Program-made: the position numbers and the translations under genes
Shown: in pieces, positions 7,655 to 15,004 of the stretch
Layout of the letters: each line of letters opens with the position of its first letter
Numbering within the stretch: position 1 is the first letter of the stretch
Notes under the pieces: generated by a model
Databases searched by the model: none
The model's input: only the letters and a program-made list of their open reading frames with translations
What the model was told of the DNA's origin: nothing
Assembly: GCA_900759415.1 (NCBI GenBank)
Contig: CAAEVC010000044.1
Coordinates: 1-24,816, forward strand
DNA length: 24,816 nucleotides
Direction of reading: 5' to 3'
Source: an uncultured Dialister sp.
GTDB taxonomy: Bacteria; Bacillota; Negativicutes; Veillonellales; Dialisteraceae

Positions 7655-10600
7655 TCATATTTTTTGTGCGGAAGGAAAGGCTGATCTTCCTTCTTTTTCT
7701 GTCAGTGCGTTCATCATCAGTTTCAGGCGGTTGGCCTGATTGACTTCACTGGCGCTGGCGTCGCAGTCCAGGGCAAGGAAGACTGCTTCTGGATGGGCGG
7801 TATGCAGCTTGTGTATCATCCCTTCTCCGGTGATATGGTTCGGCAGACAGGCAAAGGGCTCAAGGCATATGATGCCTTCGCAGCGGTGAGACAGGAGGTC
7901 GATCATGTCGGCTGTGAGGAACCACCCTTCTCCTGCCCGGTTGCCTAAGGAGAGATAATGGGATGCTCTCTTAGCCATTGTATCAATACTTGTGATTTCA
8001 TGGAAGAGGGAAGATTTTTTTAATCCATTTTCCAGCGGTTTCCTGTACCATTCAAGGAGGCAGCGGAAGAAGGTGTCTTTCAAGTCGTCTTTGAAGGAAC
8101 CGTCCATTTCTTTCCGCTGGAAACGGCTGTCCAGTGAGCTGTAGAGGAAGAAATCGAGCATGCCGCTTGATTCCACTTCTCCTCCATTGGCTTCGACGGC
8201 ATGGACGATATGATTGCTTGCCAGAGGACTGAATTTTACGAAGATTTCGCCGACGATGCCGATTCTGGGGCGGCGGGGACGGCCGGAAAGGGGAAGATTT
8301 TCGAAATCTTTCAGTATGTTCTGGATGTTCTTTCTGTATCTGTAGAAGGAATGGCTGTCCAAAAGGTCAGCGGCCAGTTTCTTCTGCCATTTCTTGTAGA
8401 GTGCAAAGGCGCTTCCTGCCTGTTTCTCATAGGGACGGGTGCGGTAGAGGCACATCTGGAGGGCGTCGCCATAGACTACTGCCTGAATCATGCGCTTTCC
8501 GAGGGAAGGGGTGAGCCTGAATCCAGGCTGAGGTTCAAGTCCCTGCATGTTCAGGGAAATGACAGGGATGTCAGAGAGCCCTTCTTCATCCAGTGCATGG
8601 CGGAGGAATCCGATGTAGTTGGAGGCCCGGCACATGCCGCCGGTCTGGGACATCATGAGGGCTGTATGGTGAATGTCATAGTTCCCGGATTTGAGGGCCC
8701 GCATGAGGGAACCGATGGTAATGATGGCCGGGTAGCAGGCATCATTGTTTACAGAGGCAAGGCCTTCATCAATGTCTGCTTTCACCGGATGGATCACATG
8801 GATATGGTAACCTTCGCTTCTGGCGGCCGCTTCAATGAGAGGGAAATGGATGGGAGACATTTCAGGCACAAGTATGGTGCAGTCTTTCTTCATTTCTTTT
8901 GTGAAAACCGCTTTTTTATAAATATGTTCCGGGATTTGGATATCCCTTTCTGCCCTTTCTTTCACTGCAGCTTTCAGAGAACGGAGGCGGATGCGGACGG
9001 CGCCAAGGTTCAGGCTCTGGTCGATTTTAAGGCAGGTGTAAAGCTTTCCTTTTTCTGCCAGGATTTCTTCTACCTGGTCGGTAACCACTGCATCAAGGCC
9101 GCAACCGAAGGAATTGAGTTCCACCAGTTCCAGAGAGGGGTGCTCTGTCACGAAGGCAGCCGCCTTATAAAGCCTGCTGTGCCAGGTCCACTGGTTCATG
9201 ACCCGGAGGCGGGGGAAATCTTTTTCCATCATGGCGATGCCGTCTTCTGAAAGGACTGCCATGCCCAGCTGGTTGATGAGGTCGGGGATGGAATGGTTCA
9301 CTGCCGGGTCCACATGGTAGGGACGGCCGGCCAGGACGATGCCGGGATAGTGGTGCTCTTCCATATCCAGAAGTATCCGGCGAGTTTCGTCATAAAGGTC
9401 TTTCCTGTACTTTTGTTCTGCCTTCTGTCCTGCTTCTACCGCCTTTTCGATTTCTTTTCCAGGAATGCCGAAGGGTTTGAAGAATTTCTTCAGCTTCCCT
9501 GTGATTTTAGAAGAATGGAGCGGGAGGAAGGGATGGTAGAAGGGGGTGTGGAAACGGCGGAGTACTTCTTCCATATTGGCATCAATATTTTCCGGATAGG
9601 AAGTGACCATAGGGCAGTTGTAGCTGTTCATGCTTCCTTCGTCCGGTCCTTTGTCGATGCAGGGATACCAGATGAAATCGGGGTGGCGCTTTGCCAGGTC
9701 ATATACATGGCCATGAGAAAGTTTGGCAGGGAAGCACTGGGAATAGGAGGGAATGGTTTCCATGGCGGCCGTAGGGATATCCCGGAGTTCTCCGCTGGAA
9801 AGGATGACCCGGTATCCCAGGGTGGTGAAGAAGGCATGCCAGAATGGGTAGTCTTCATACATGTTCATTGTGCGGGGGATGCCCACTGTGCCCCGTTTTC
9901 CCTGTTTGGGAGAAAGGGAGGAACGGTGCCATATTTTTTCGTATTTCCAGCGGTACATATTGGGGAGCTTTGAATGGGGCGCTGATTTTCCGGTGAGCAT
10001 GAGGGAAGCGCCTCTTTCGCAGCGGTTGCCGGAAACGAAGGAACGGCCGTCATTGAATTTTGTAATGGTAATCATGCAGTGGTTCCCGCATCCCGGACAT
10101 TTCTTCATTTCGCTGGTATAGGAAAGGGAAGCCAGTTCTTCCGGGGTGACAAGGGAAGACGTATGGCCTTTGGGGCAGGCCTCTTTTGTGATGAGAGCCA
10201 TACCGTAGGCGCCCATAAGGCCTGCCACATCGGGACGGATGACCTGGCAGGAAAGCAGTTTTTCAAGAGCCCGGAGGACTGCATCATTGTAGAATGTGCC
10301 GCCCTGGACTACGATTTTATCTCCCAGATCCGACGCTTTCTTCAGACGGATGACTTTGTAGAGGGCATTCTTGATGACAGAGTAGGAAAGTCCGGCGGAA
10401 ATGTCGGCGACTGATACGCCGTTTTTCTGTGCTTCCCGCACTCTGGAATTCATGAATACTGTGCACCGGGAGCCCAGGTCCACAGGATGGGGTGCCATGA
10501 GAGCGATGGAAGAGAATTTCTCTATATCCATGCCAAGAGACTGGGCAAAGGTATCGAGGAAAGAACCGCAGCCTGAAGAGCAGGCTTCATTGAGAAGGAT

Positions 10601-11914
10601 GTCATCCACAGCGCCGTTTTTGATGCGGCAGCATTTCATATCCTGTCCGCCGATATCGAGGATGGTAGTCACATCGGGGAGGAAATGGCGGGCCGCCCGG
10701 TAGTGGGCCATGGTTTCCACTTCCCCTGCATCGGCATTGAGAGCTTTACGGATGAGGTCTTCGCCGTAACCGGTGACGCCGGCGCCTGCAATGGTGAGTC
10801 CTTCTGGCAGTTTTTCATAAAGGTCGGTGAGGATGCGTCTGGCACCTGCCAGAGGCGTACCTTTATTGCTCCCGTAGTAGTCGTAGAGGATGCGGCCTTC
10901 CTCATCAAGAAGGATAGCTTTGATGGTGGTGGAACCGGCATCGATTCCAAGCCATGCTGAGCCCCTTGCGCTGGAAATATCTGCTCTGGGCGCATGGAAA
11001 CGGTGATGCCTTTCCTGAAATTCCTCATACTCCTCTTCATTTTCAAAGAGAGGAGAGAGGGTCCTGGAAGGACTTAGCACACCATCTCCTGTTTCCTCAA
11101 GACGGGAAATCCAGCTGTCCAGGTCGAAAGGTTTTTCATGGCGGGCAGAAAGAGCCGCCCCCATGGCCACATAGAGCTCTCCATGTTTAGGGACGATCAT
11201 TTCTTCATCAGAAAGGCCAAGGGTCTTCTGGAAACGCTCCCGGAGAGCGGGTTGAAAGGATAAAGGCCCTCCCAGAAAAGCCACTCTGCCATGAACAGGG
11301 CGGCCGCAGGTCAGGCCGGAAATTGTCTGATTCACTACGGATTGAAAAACCGAAAGGGCGATATCTTCATGAGAGGCCCCTTCGTTGAGGAGCGCCTGGA
11401 TATCTGTCTTCGCAAAGACACCGCAGCGGGATGCGATAGGATAGATATGGGACGCTTTTGATGCCAGCTCCCCAAGGCCTCTGGCATCTACTGAAAGAAG
11501 GGAAGCCATGCGGTCGATGAAAGCACCTGTACCGCCGGCGCAGGCACCATTCATCCGCTGGTCCACACCGTTCCTGAGATAGGTGATCTTCTCATCTTCC
11601 CCGCCCAGCTCGATGATCACATCGGTCTCGGGATGGAAAGTTTCGATGGCCTTCGTTTCCGCCAGGATTTCCTGACAGAAGGGAAGCCCTATGAGTCTGG
11701 CAAGCCCCATGCCGCCGGAGCCTGAAATGGATGCAGTAATGCGGCAGCCGGAGAATCTCTCCTGAAGTTCCTTCAGCAGGGAAAGAGTAGCATTTCTTAT
11801 ATTTGACATGTGACGCTCATAGCGTCCAAAGACAAGTTTCAGCCAGGGTGACAGCGCCGCCACCTTGACAGTGGTAGAACCGACGTCGATTCCTACATGA
11901 ATGACTGGTTTCAT
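7655..11914 (-). CDS. Fused 2-hydroxyacyl-CoA dehydratase activator / acyl-CoA dehydratase activase, two ATPase domains plus reductase-like region
   Basis: This 1419-residue protein has two BadF/BadG/BcrA/BcrD-type ATPase domains (ASKHA fold), about 4-260 and 320-590, with phosphate-loop strands HVGIDVGSTTVK and WLGIDAGSTTIK. Each keeps the [4Fe-4S] cysteine pair: C125 and C164 in the first, C445 and C484 in the second. Both pairs are 39 residues apart, the spacing I recall for HgdC (C127/C166), so one chain can form the cluster that normally bridges a dimer. A Cys-rich insert follows (C606, C609, C613, C632), then a DUF2229-like region (about 675-960) and a C-terminal HgdB-like region (about 1010-1400) with conserved cysteines near 767, 938, 1060 and 1095. 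The family couples ATP hydrolysis to low-potential electron transfer; the substrate is unknown. AGGAGGTTG precedes the ATG. No separate dehydratase subunits are in the window. Confidence 0.93.
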   Translation of the reverse strand: MKPVIHVGIDVGSTTVKVAALSPWLKLVFGRYERHMSNIRNATLSLLKELQERFSGCRITASISGSGGMGLARLIGLPFCQEILAETKAIETFHPETDVIIELGGEDEKITYLRNGVDQRMNGACAGGTGAFIDRMASLLSVDARGLGELASKASHIYPIASRCGVFAKTDIQALLNEGASHEDIALSVFQSVVNQTISGLTCGRPVHGRVAFLGGPLSFQPALRERFQKTLGLSDEEMIVPKHGELYVAMGAALSARHEKPFDLDSWISRLEETGDGVLSPSRTLSPLFENEEEYEEFQERHHRFHAPRADISSARGSAWLGIDAGSTTIKAILLDEEGRILYDYYGSNKGTPLAGARRILTDLYEKLPEGLTIAGAGVTGYGEDLIRKALNADAGEVETMAHYRAARHFLPDVTTILDIGGQDMKCCRIKNGAVDDILLNEACSSGCGSFLDTFAQSLGMDIEKFSSIALMAPHPVDLGSRCTVFMNSRVREAQKNGVSVADISAGLSYSVIKNALYKVIRLKKASDLGDKIVVQGGTFYNDAVLRALEKLLSCQVIRPDVAGLMGAYGMALITKEACPKGHTSSLVTPEELASLSYTSEMKKCPGCGNHCMITITKFNDGRSFVSGNRCERGASLMLTGKSAPHSKLPNMYRWKYEKIWHRSSLSPKQGKRGTVGIPRTMNMYEDYPFWHAFFTTLGYRVILSSGELRDIPTAAMETIPSYSQCFPAKLSHGHVYDLAKRHPDFIWYPCIDKGPDEGSMNSYNCPMVTSYPENIDANMEEVLRRFHTPFYHPFLPLHSSKITGKLKKFFKPFGIPGKEIEKAVEAGQKAEQKYRKDLYDETRRILLDMEEHHYPGIVLAGRPYHVDPAVNHSIPDLINQLGMAVLSEDGIAMMEKDFPRLRVMNQWTWHSRLYKAAAFVTEHPSLELVELNSFGCGLDAVVTDQVEEILAEKGKLYTCLKIDQSLNLGAVRIRLRSLKAAVKERAERDIQIPEHIYKKAVFTKEMKKDCTILVPEMSPIHFPLIEAAARSEGYHIHVIHPVKADIDEGLASVNNDACYPAIITIGSLMRALKSGNYDIHHTALMMSQTGGMCRASNYIGFLRHALDEEGLSDIPVISLNMQGLEPQPGFRLTPSLGKRMIQAVVYGDALQMCLYRTRPYEKQAGSAFALYKKWQKKLAADLLDSHSFYRYRKNIQNILKDFENLPLSGRPRRPRIGIVGEIFVKFSPLASNHIVHAVEANGGEVESSGMLDFFLYSSLDSRFQRKEMDGSFKDDLKDTFFRCLLEWYRKPLENGLKKSSLFHEITSIDTMAKRASHYLSLGNRAGEGWFLTADMIDLLSHRCEGIICLEPFACLPNHITGEGMIHKLHTAHPEAVFLALDCDASASEVNQANRLKLMMNALTEKEGRSAFPSAQKI

Positions 11915-11931
11915 GAAACAACCTCCTCAGG

Positions 11932-11981
11932 CCATCATGTGAGAAACCATCCCGCAGGGGATGGCTGTCATGACATGATGG
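11932..11981 (-). promoter_or_regulatory. Structured leader / candidate TetR operator of the activator-tetR operon
   Basis: Nested symmetry lies just upstream of the activator's ribosome binding site. CCATCATGT (11932-11940) pairs perfectly with ACATGATGG (11973-11981) and encloses CCATCCC (11947-11953) / GGGATGG (11958-11964). The outer arm includes part of a self-complementary decamer TGTCATGACA at 11966-11975. It can act as a DNA operator for the operon's own TetR protein or as a 5'-UTR hairpin next to the start codon. Confidence 0.5.
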
Positions 11982-12008
11982 ACATGTTCTACCTTATTTT
12001 AACATCAA

Positions 12009-12014
12009 ATTATA
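12009..12014 (-). promoter_or_regulatory. Probable -10 element of the activator-tetR operon
   Basis: The minus strand reads TATAAT here in AT-rich DNA, which would start transcription near 12002 with a leader of about 88 nt containing the palindromes at 11932-11981. No good -35 hexamer is seen at 17 bp. Confidence 0.4.
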
Positions 12015-12242
12015 TAGACTACAATCTAATAAGAAAAATAATATATCTGCTCTGTGCTTTCGCACAGAGCAGAGTTGAGTGTTGAGCGCAGAGAGTTAAG
12101 AGAATGTAGTAAAGACTTTATGGTTTGTAATTATGAAATCGTACGGTCAACGGCGCGATACCATCAGTGCATACATAGTGCGGATTTCCTCACCACCTGA
12201 GTCATACTCTCCACTAACCATTTATCTTCTAACGAGATTTAT

Positions 12243-12281
12243 GGGAAAGGTGTTTCTCCTTCCAGGAGAAACACCTTTCCC
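12243..12281. other. 18-bp perfect hairpin inside R2
   Basis: GGGAAAGGTGTTTCTCCT (12243-12260) is followed by TCC and its exact complement (12264-12281). It stands directly after AACGAGATTTATGG. In R5 the same boundary is followed by a different hairpin, and in R3 by a new heptad array. It lacks a T-run, so it is not a normal terminator. Confidence 0.8.
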
Positions 12282-12297
12282 CGGCCAGAAGCGACTC

Positions 12298-12337
12298 ACT
12301 ATTTTCTCAGTCGCCTTTAGCTCCTTACGAAAATGGT
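12298..12337. other. Conserved-loop hairpin, copy in R2
   Basis: Stem ACTATTTT (12298-12305) / AAAATGGT (12330-12337), eight pairs with one T-G wobble. The loop contains CTCAGTCGCCTT and CTCCTTACG. Counting only the first five pairs (ACTAT/ATGGT), the enclosed segment is 30 nt, as in R3 and R5. Confidence 0.6.
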
Positions 12338-12728
12338 TCGCATGCTTCTGTTTTGGGAGTTTCACTCCCAAAGGGGACAGCGAGATTGAGCATGTTAATA
12401 CACGCGGGGAACGGGTAGCGATGAGTGGATAATGGCATGGGACAGATAAAAGGTTCAGAGAAGAGTAAGGAGATTAGAGAAAAGAGAATCCCGGGAAGGT
12501 GTCGGTTTTGCCTGAATATAAAAATAAAAAAACTGATGTTTTTTACCTTCTCTCAAATCTCAAAACTCAACTCTTTACAAGGGGCAGCCTTGTTTTAAGG
12601 ACTTGTGAGTTCTTATGGCGCGAGATTGAACATGTTAGAATTCGCATGGTACCGTTAGAGTAGAAGATACAAGACTATCAGACATTCAGACTCCAGACTG
12701 AAACAATATCGGCACTGCCGGTGGCATT

Positions 12729-12759
12729 AAAAAAACTGAGGTACTTTCGCCTCAGTTTT
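12729..12759 (-). terminator. Terminator of the LOG-family gene
   Basis: AAAACTGAGG (12732-12741) / CCTCAGTTTT (12750-12759) with an 8-nt loop. The A-run at 12729-12735 becomes the T-run on the minus strand, so it most likely ends the leftward LOG transcript about 150 nt past its stop. Confidence 0.7.
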
Positions 12760-12764
12760 ATTTG

Positions 12765-12911
12765 ATGTATATCAGCAGAGCCGGAATCCTTTGTTCATCG
12801 CCCATCGCTTAAAGGGGGAAGCCCCTCTTTTTTTATGCGTATCGGCGCATCCGATGCCTTCTATTGCAACTCAACCCTTCTGCTCTTATGGTCAGTCATC
12901 GGTTAGCGCCG
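12765..12911. other. Degenerate repeat remnants downstream of the LOG gene
   Basis: Short pieces resembling the repeat family (AAGGGGGAAGCCCCTC, GCAACTCAACCC, TTAGCGCCGTTAGGG) are scattered here without an ordered element. This is weak similarity read by eye. No gene is seen. Confidence 0.3.
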
Positions 12912-13460
12912 TTAGGGACAACTGATTATTTCCATCACTTCTTCCAGAGTGGTGCAGAAGTGGATGGGGGTGATGTCTTCTTCTTCCATGAATCCCTGAG
13001 CGAGAAGGTTCCTGAAGAGGTCTTTTAAGGGATCATAGATGCCGCCAAGGTTCATGATGATGATGGGCGGACGGTCTGAGGGGGCGCTGTAGATTTTGTA
13101 ATGGCTGAAGGTGTCCATCAGTTCTTCCATGGTGCCGATGCCGCCGGGAAGGATGATGAAAGCATCACCCATGTCTATCATTTTCTTCTTTCTTTCTTCC
13201 ATGTCTTTCACTTCAATCAGTTCCGTGATGCCCCGGTGGGCCTGTTCGCGGCTGATGAAGACTTCCGGGATGATGCCGGTCACATGGGCGCCGGCACTCA
13301 TGGCAGAGTCTGCTGCAATGCCCATAAGGCCGATGGAACCGCCGCCGTATACCATGCGGTATCCTCCCTTGCCCAGAGCTTCGCCCAGTCTTCCTGCAAA
13401 GGAAGGGTATTCAGAGTCTGCTCCGTAATGGGAGCCGCAGTAGATGACTATATTTTTCAT
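12912..13460 (-). CDS. LOG-family protein (TIGR00730-type nucleoside 5'-monophosphate phosphoribohydrolase)
   Basis: This 182-residue Rossmann-like cytoplasmic enzyme has the family's diagnostic motifs: GYRMVYGGGSIGLMG at about 33-47, the conserved ERKKKM segment at 89-94, and LPGGIGTMEEL at 104-114, where PGGxGTxxE is the catalytic/binding motif. Plant and bacterial members cleave cytokinin riboside or other nucleoside monophosphates to free base plus ribose 5-phosphate. In a bacterium like this the natural substrate is probably AMP or a modified purine nucleotide (inference). AGGAGA precedes the ATG. It is transcribed away from the str operon with a 292-bp divergent gap, and on its 3' side lies the repeat-rich non-coding kilobase. 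Confidence 0.93.
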   Translation of the reverse strand: MKNIVIYCGSHYGADSEYPSFAGRLGEALGKGGYRMVYGGGSIGLMGIAADSAMSAGAHVTGIIPEVFISREQAHRGITELIEVKDMEERKKKMIDMGDAFIILPGGIGTMEELMDTFSHYKIYSAPSDRPPIIIMNLGGIYDPLKDLFRNLLAQGFMEEEDITPIHFCTTLEEVMEIISCP

Positions 13461-13677
13461 AGATGTCTCCTGTTTATATTAGAATTTCATTAAGCTTTTG
13501 CATTCAGGCGGTTTTATACCACAGATTTCTTTCATTGTATCACAGGGAAAGGGAAATAAGAGGGGAGCGGTGGAAATTTTTATCAGAAAAAAATCCGATG
13601 AAAACGAAGAGTGGTACACACGGTTACGTGGTAAAAAAGTTGTCCATAAACACGAAGAAAAAGGGAGGTGAAAATGT

Positions 13678-13706
13678 TTGACATGGAAGGGGAGTAATGG
13701 TATAAT
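13678..13706 (+). promoter_or_regulatory. Consensus sigma-A promoter of the str operon
   Basis: TTGACA (13678-13683), exactly 17 bp, then TATAAT (13701-13706), preceded by TGG so that it is also an extended -10. This is a perfect housekeeping promoter about 46 nt upstream of the L7Ae-like gene, as expected for a heavily expressed ribosomal operon. Confidence 0.9.
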
Positions 13707-13752
13707 TCCAATGTTGCGTGAATTTATTGTACTGCAAAGCAGGTGAGAATGA

Positions 13753-14004
13753 ATGACACTTGAAGAGTTGAAGTCCAACCCTTTTGTGGTAGGTATGAAG
13801 GAAACTGAACGGGCAATTGCAAAGGAAGAGGCAGCTTACGTATTTATTGCTTCAGACTGCGATGAACGCATTGCCGGTCCGTTGGTTGAAGCCTGCCAGT
13901 CGTCAGGAATTCCTGTGGAACAGGGCTTCACGAAGAAACAGATTGGACAGGCCTGCGGCATTAAAGTAAAAGCTGCATCTGCTGCCATTCTTAAATCCCG
14001 GTAA
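13753..14004 (+). CDS. L7Ae/L30e-family ribosomal protein-like RNA-binding protein (YbxF-type)
   Basis: This 83-residue protein has the L7Ae/Gadd45 fold pattern: NPFVVGMKETERAIAKEEAAYVFIASDCDERI, then GIPVEQGFTKKQIGQACGIKVKAASAAIL. Bacillus YbxF and relatives bind kink-turn RNA, and their genes sit just before rpsL, as here. The mature role in translation is not settled. AGGTGAG lies before the ATG. It is the first gene after the consensus promoter and is followed by 78 nt, then rpsL on the same strand. Confidence 0.9.
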   Translation: MTLEELKSNPFVVGMKETERAIAKEEAAYVFIASDCDERIAGPLVEACQSSGIPVEQGFTKKQIGQACGIKVKAASAAILKSR

Positions 14005-14082
14005 TATCTTTTGAAATCCTGAATTATCAGGGTTTTGAAGGATCAATTATAAATTTACCCTTAAGGAAAGGAGGTGCCCATT

Positions 14083-14457
14083 TTGCCGACAATTAATCAG
14101 CTGGTTCGTAAAGGACGCCAGACTCTGGCTACCAAAGCGAAGACCCCGGCTCTGAAACAGTCCCCACAGAAGCGTGGTGTCTGCACAAGAGTTTACACAG
14201 CTACACCAAAGAAGCCAAACTCTGCGCTTCGTAAAGTAGCCCGTGTACGCCTGACCAACGGAATCGAAGTTTCTGCTTACATTCCAGGGGAAGGCCATAA
14301 CCTGCAGGAACACTCCGTCGTCCTCATCAGAGGCGGCCGTGTTAAGGATCTTCCAGGTGTTCGTTACCACATTATCCGCGGCGCACTCGATACCGTAGGT
14401 GTATCCGGACGTCAGCAGGCCCGTTCCAAATACGGCGCTAAACGCGACAAGAAGTAA
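14083..14457 (+). CDS. rpsL: 30S ribosomal protein S12, TTG start
   Basis: This 124-residue S12 begins with the canonical MPTINQLVRKGR only if translation starts at TTG 14083. AAAGGAGGTG (14067-14076) lies 6 nt upstream. The in-frame GTG at 14074 is part of that ribosome binding site and would add a non-canonical MPI prefix, so it is rejected. The decoding-site segment TPKKPNSALRK and the later GRVKDLPGVRYH keep the lysines whose substitution gives streptomycin resistance, so the protein looks wild-type at those sites. It is the second gene of the str operon, 55 nt before rpsG. Confidence 0.97.
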   Translation: MPTINQLVRKGRQTLATKAKTPALKQSPQKRGVCTRVYTATPKKPNSALRKVARVRLTNGIEVSAYIPGEGHNLQEHSVVLIRGGRVKDLPGVRYHIIRGALDTVGVSGRQQARSKYGAKRDKK

Positions 14458-14512
14458 TCTGTTTTTTAAATTAATGTGACTAACAAACAACGTTTTAAGG
14501 AGGAAATTAACA

Positions 14513-14983
14513 ATGCCGAGAAAAGGTGCTGTTCCGAAACGTGACGTGCTGCCGGATCCCGTGTATGGAAATAAGACAGTAACTCGTTTCATCAACAAAG
14601 TTATGCTTGACGGCAAGAAGGGTGTCGCAGAATCCATTGTTTATGGCGCATTCGATATTTGCCACAGCAAATTAAACAAAGAACCAATCGAAATTTTTGA
14701 ACAGGCTCTCAACAATGTAATGCCAGTTCTTGAAGTTCGTGCTCGTCGTGTAGGCGGCGCTAACTATCAGGTACCGGTAGAAGTCAGAGCGGACCGCCGC
14801 CTGACCCTGGGTATCCGCTGGATGGTCAACTATGCCCGTCTGCGCAGCGAACGTACCATGGAAGAACGTCTTGCAGGTGAACTGATGGACGCTTTCAACA
14901 ACACTGGTGCTGCTGTTAAGAAGAAAGAAGATACTCATAAAATGGCAGAAGCTAATAAGGCTTTCGCTCATTACCGCTGGTAA
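14513..14983 (+). CDS. rpsG: 30S ribosomal protein S7
   Basis: This 156-residue protein nucleates assembly of the 30S head by binding the 3' domain of 16S rRNA. The N-terminal MPRKGAVPKRDVLPDPVYG, the ALNNVMPVLEVRARRVGGANYQVP core, and the C-terminal TGAAVKKKEDTHKMAEANKAFAHYRW are all classic S7. AAGGAGG precedes the ATG. It lies between rpsL and fusA (21 nt to fusA), the standard str-operon order. S7 is the feedback regulator of this operon in E. coli; I see no proof of that here. Confidence 0.98.
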   Translation: MPRKGAVPKRDVLPDPVYGNKTVTRFINKVMLDGKKGVAESIVYGAFDICHSKLNKEPIEIFEQALNNVMPVLEVRARRVGGANYQVPVEVRADRRLTLGIRWMVNYARLRSERTMEERLAGELMDAFNNTGAAVKKKEDTHKMAEANKAFAHYRW

Positions 14984-15004
14984 TTTTTATAAGGAGAAAA
15001 GATC

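Larger units (their letters stand above)
12062..12672. repeat. Mosaic intergenic repeat R2 (largest non-coding stretch, activator-LOG gap)
   Basis: The left edge has heptads AGAGTTG AGTGTTG AGCGCAG AGAGTTA. Next is GTAGTAAAGACTTTATGGTTT, then the CATACATAGTGCGG ... TCATACTCTCCACTAACC module ending at AACGAGATTTATGG, an 18-bp hairpin, and the conserved-loop hairpin. Two copies of a CGAGATTGA-CATGTTA motif follow (12381 and 12621). The block 12441-12582 is nearly identical to 18878-19021 and ends in inverted heptads (CTCTCAAATCTCAAAACTC). The 42 nt at 12621-12662 are identical to 18631-18672. The small open frame at 12133-12432 has no ribosome binding site and is not conserved in frame among copies. 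Confidence 0.8.

Noticed and set aside
8201..9973. Long plus-strand open frames (8201-9250 and 9293-9973) over the activator gene
   Set aside because: They are antisense to a well-supported 1419-codon gene with complete motifs and have no recognisable domains.
13463..13681. 72-codon plus-strand open frame between the LOG gene and the str operon, ending in a strong Shine-Dalgarno-like AAGGGAGGTG before a 7-codon mini-frame
   Set aside because: It lies upstream of and overlaps the -35 of the consensus promoter, so it would not be on the operon transcript, and it shows no domain or coding bias.
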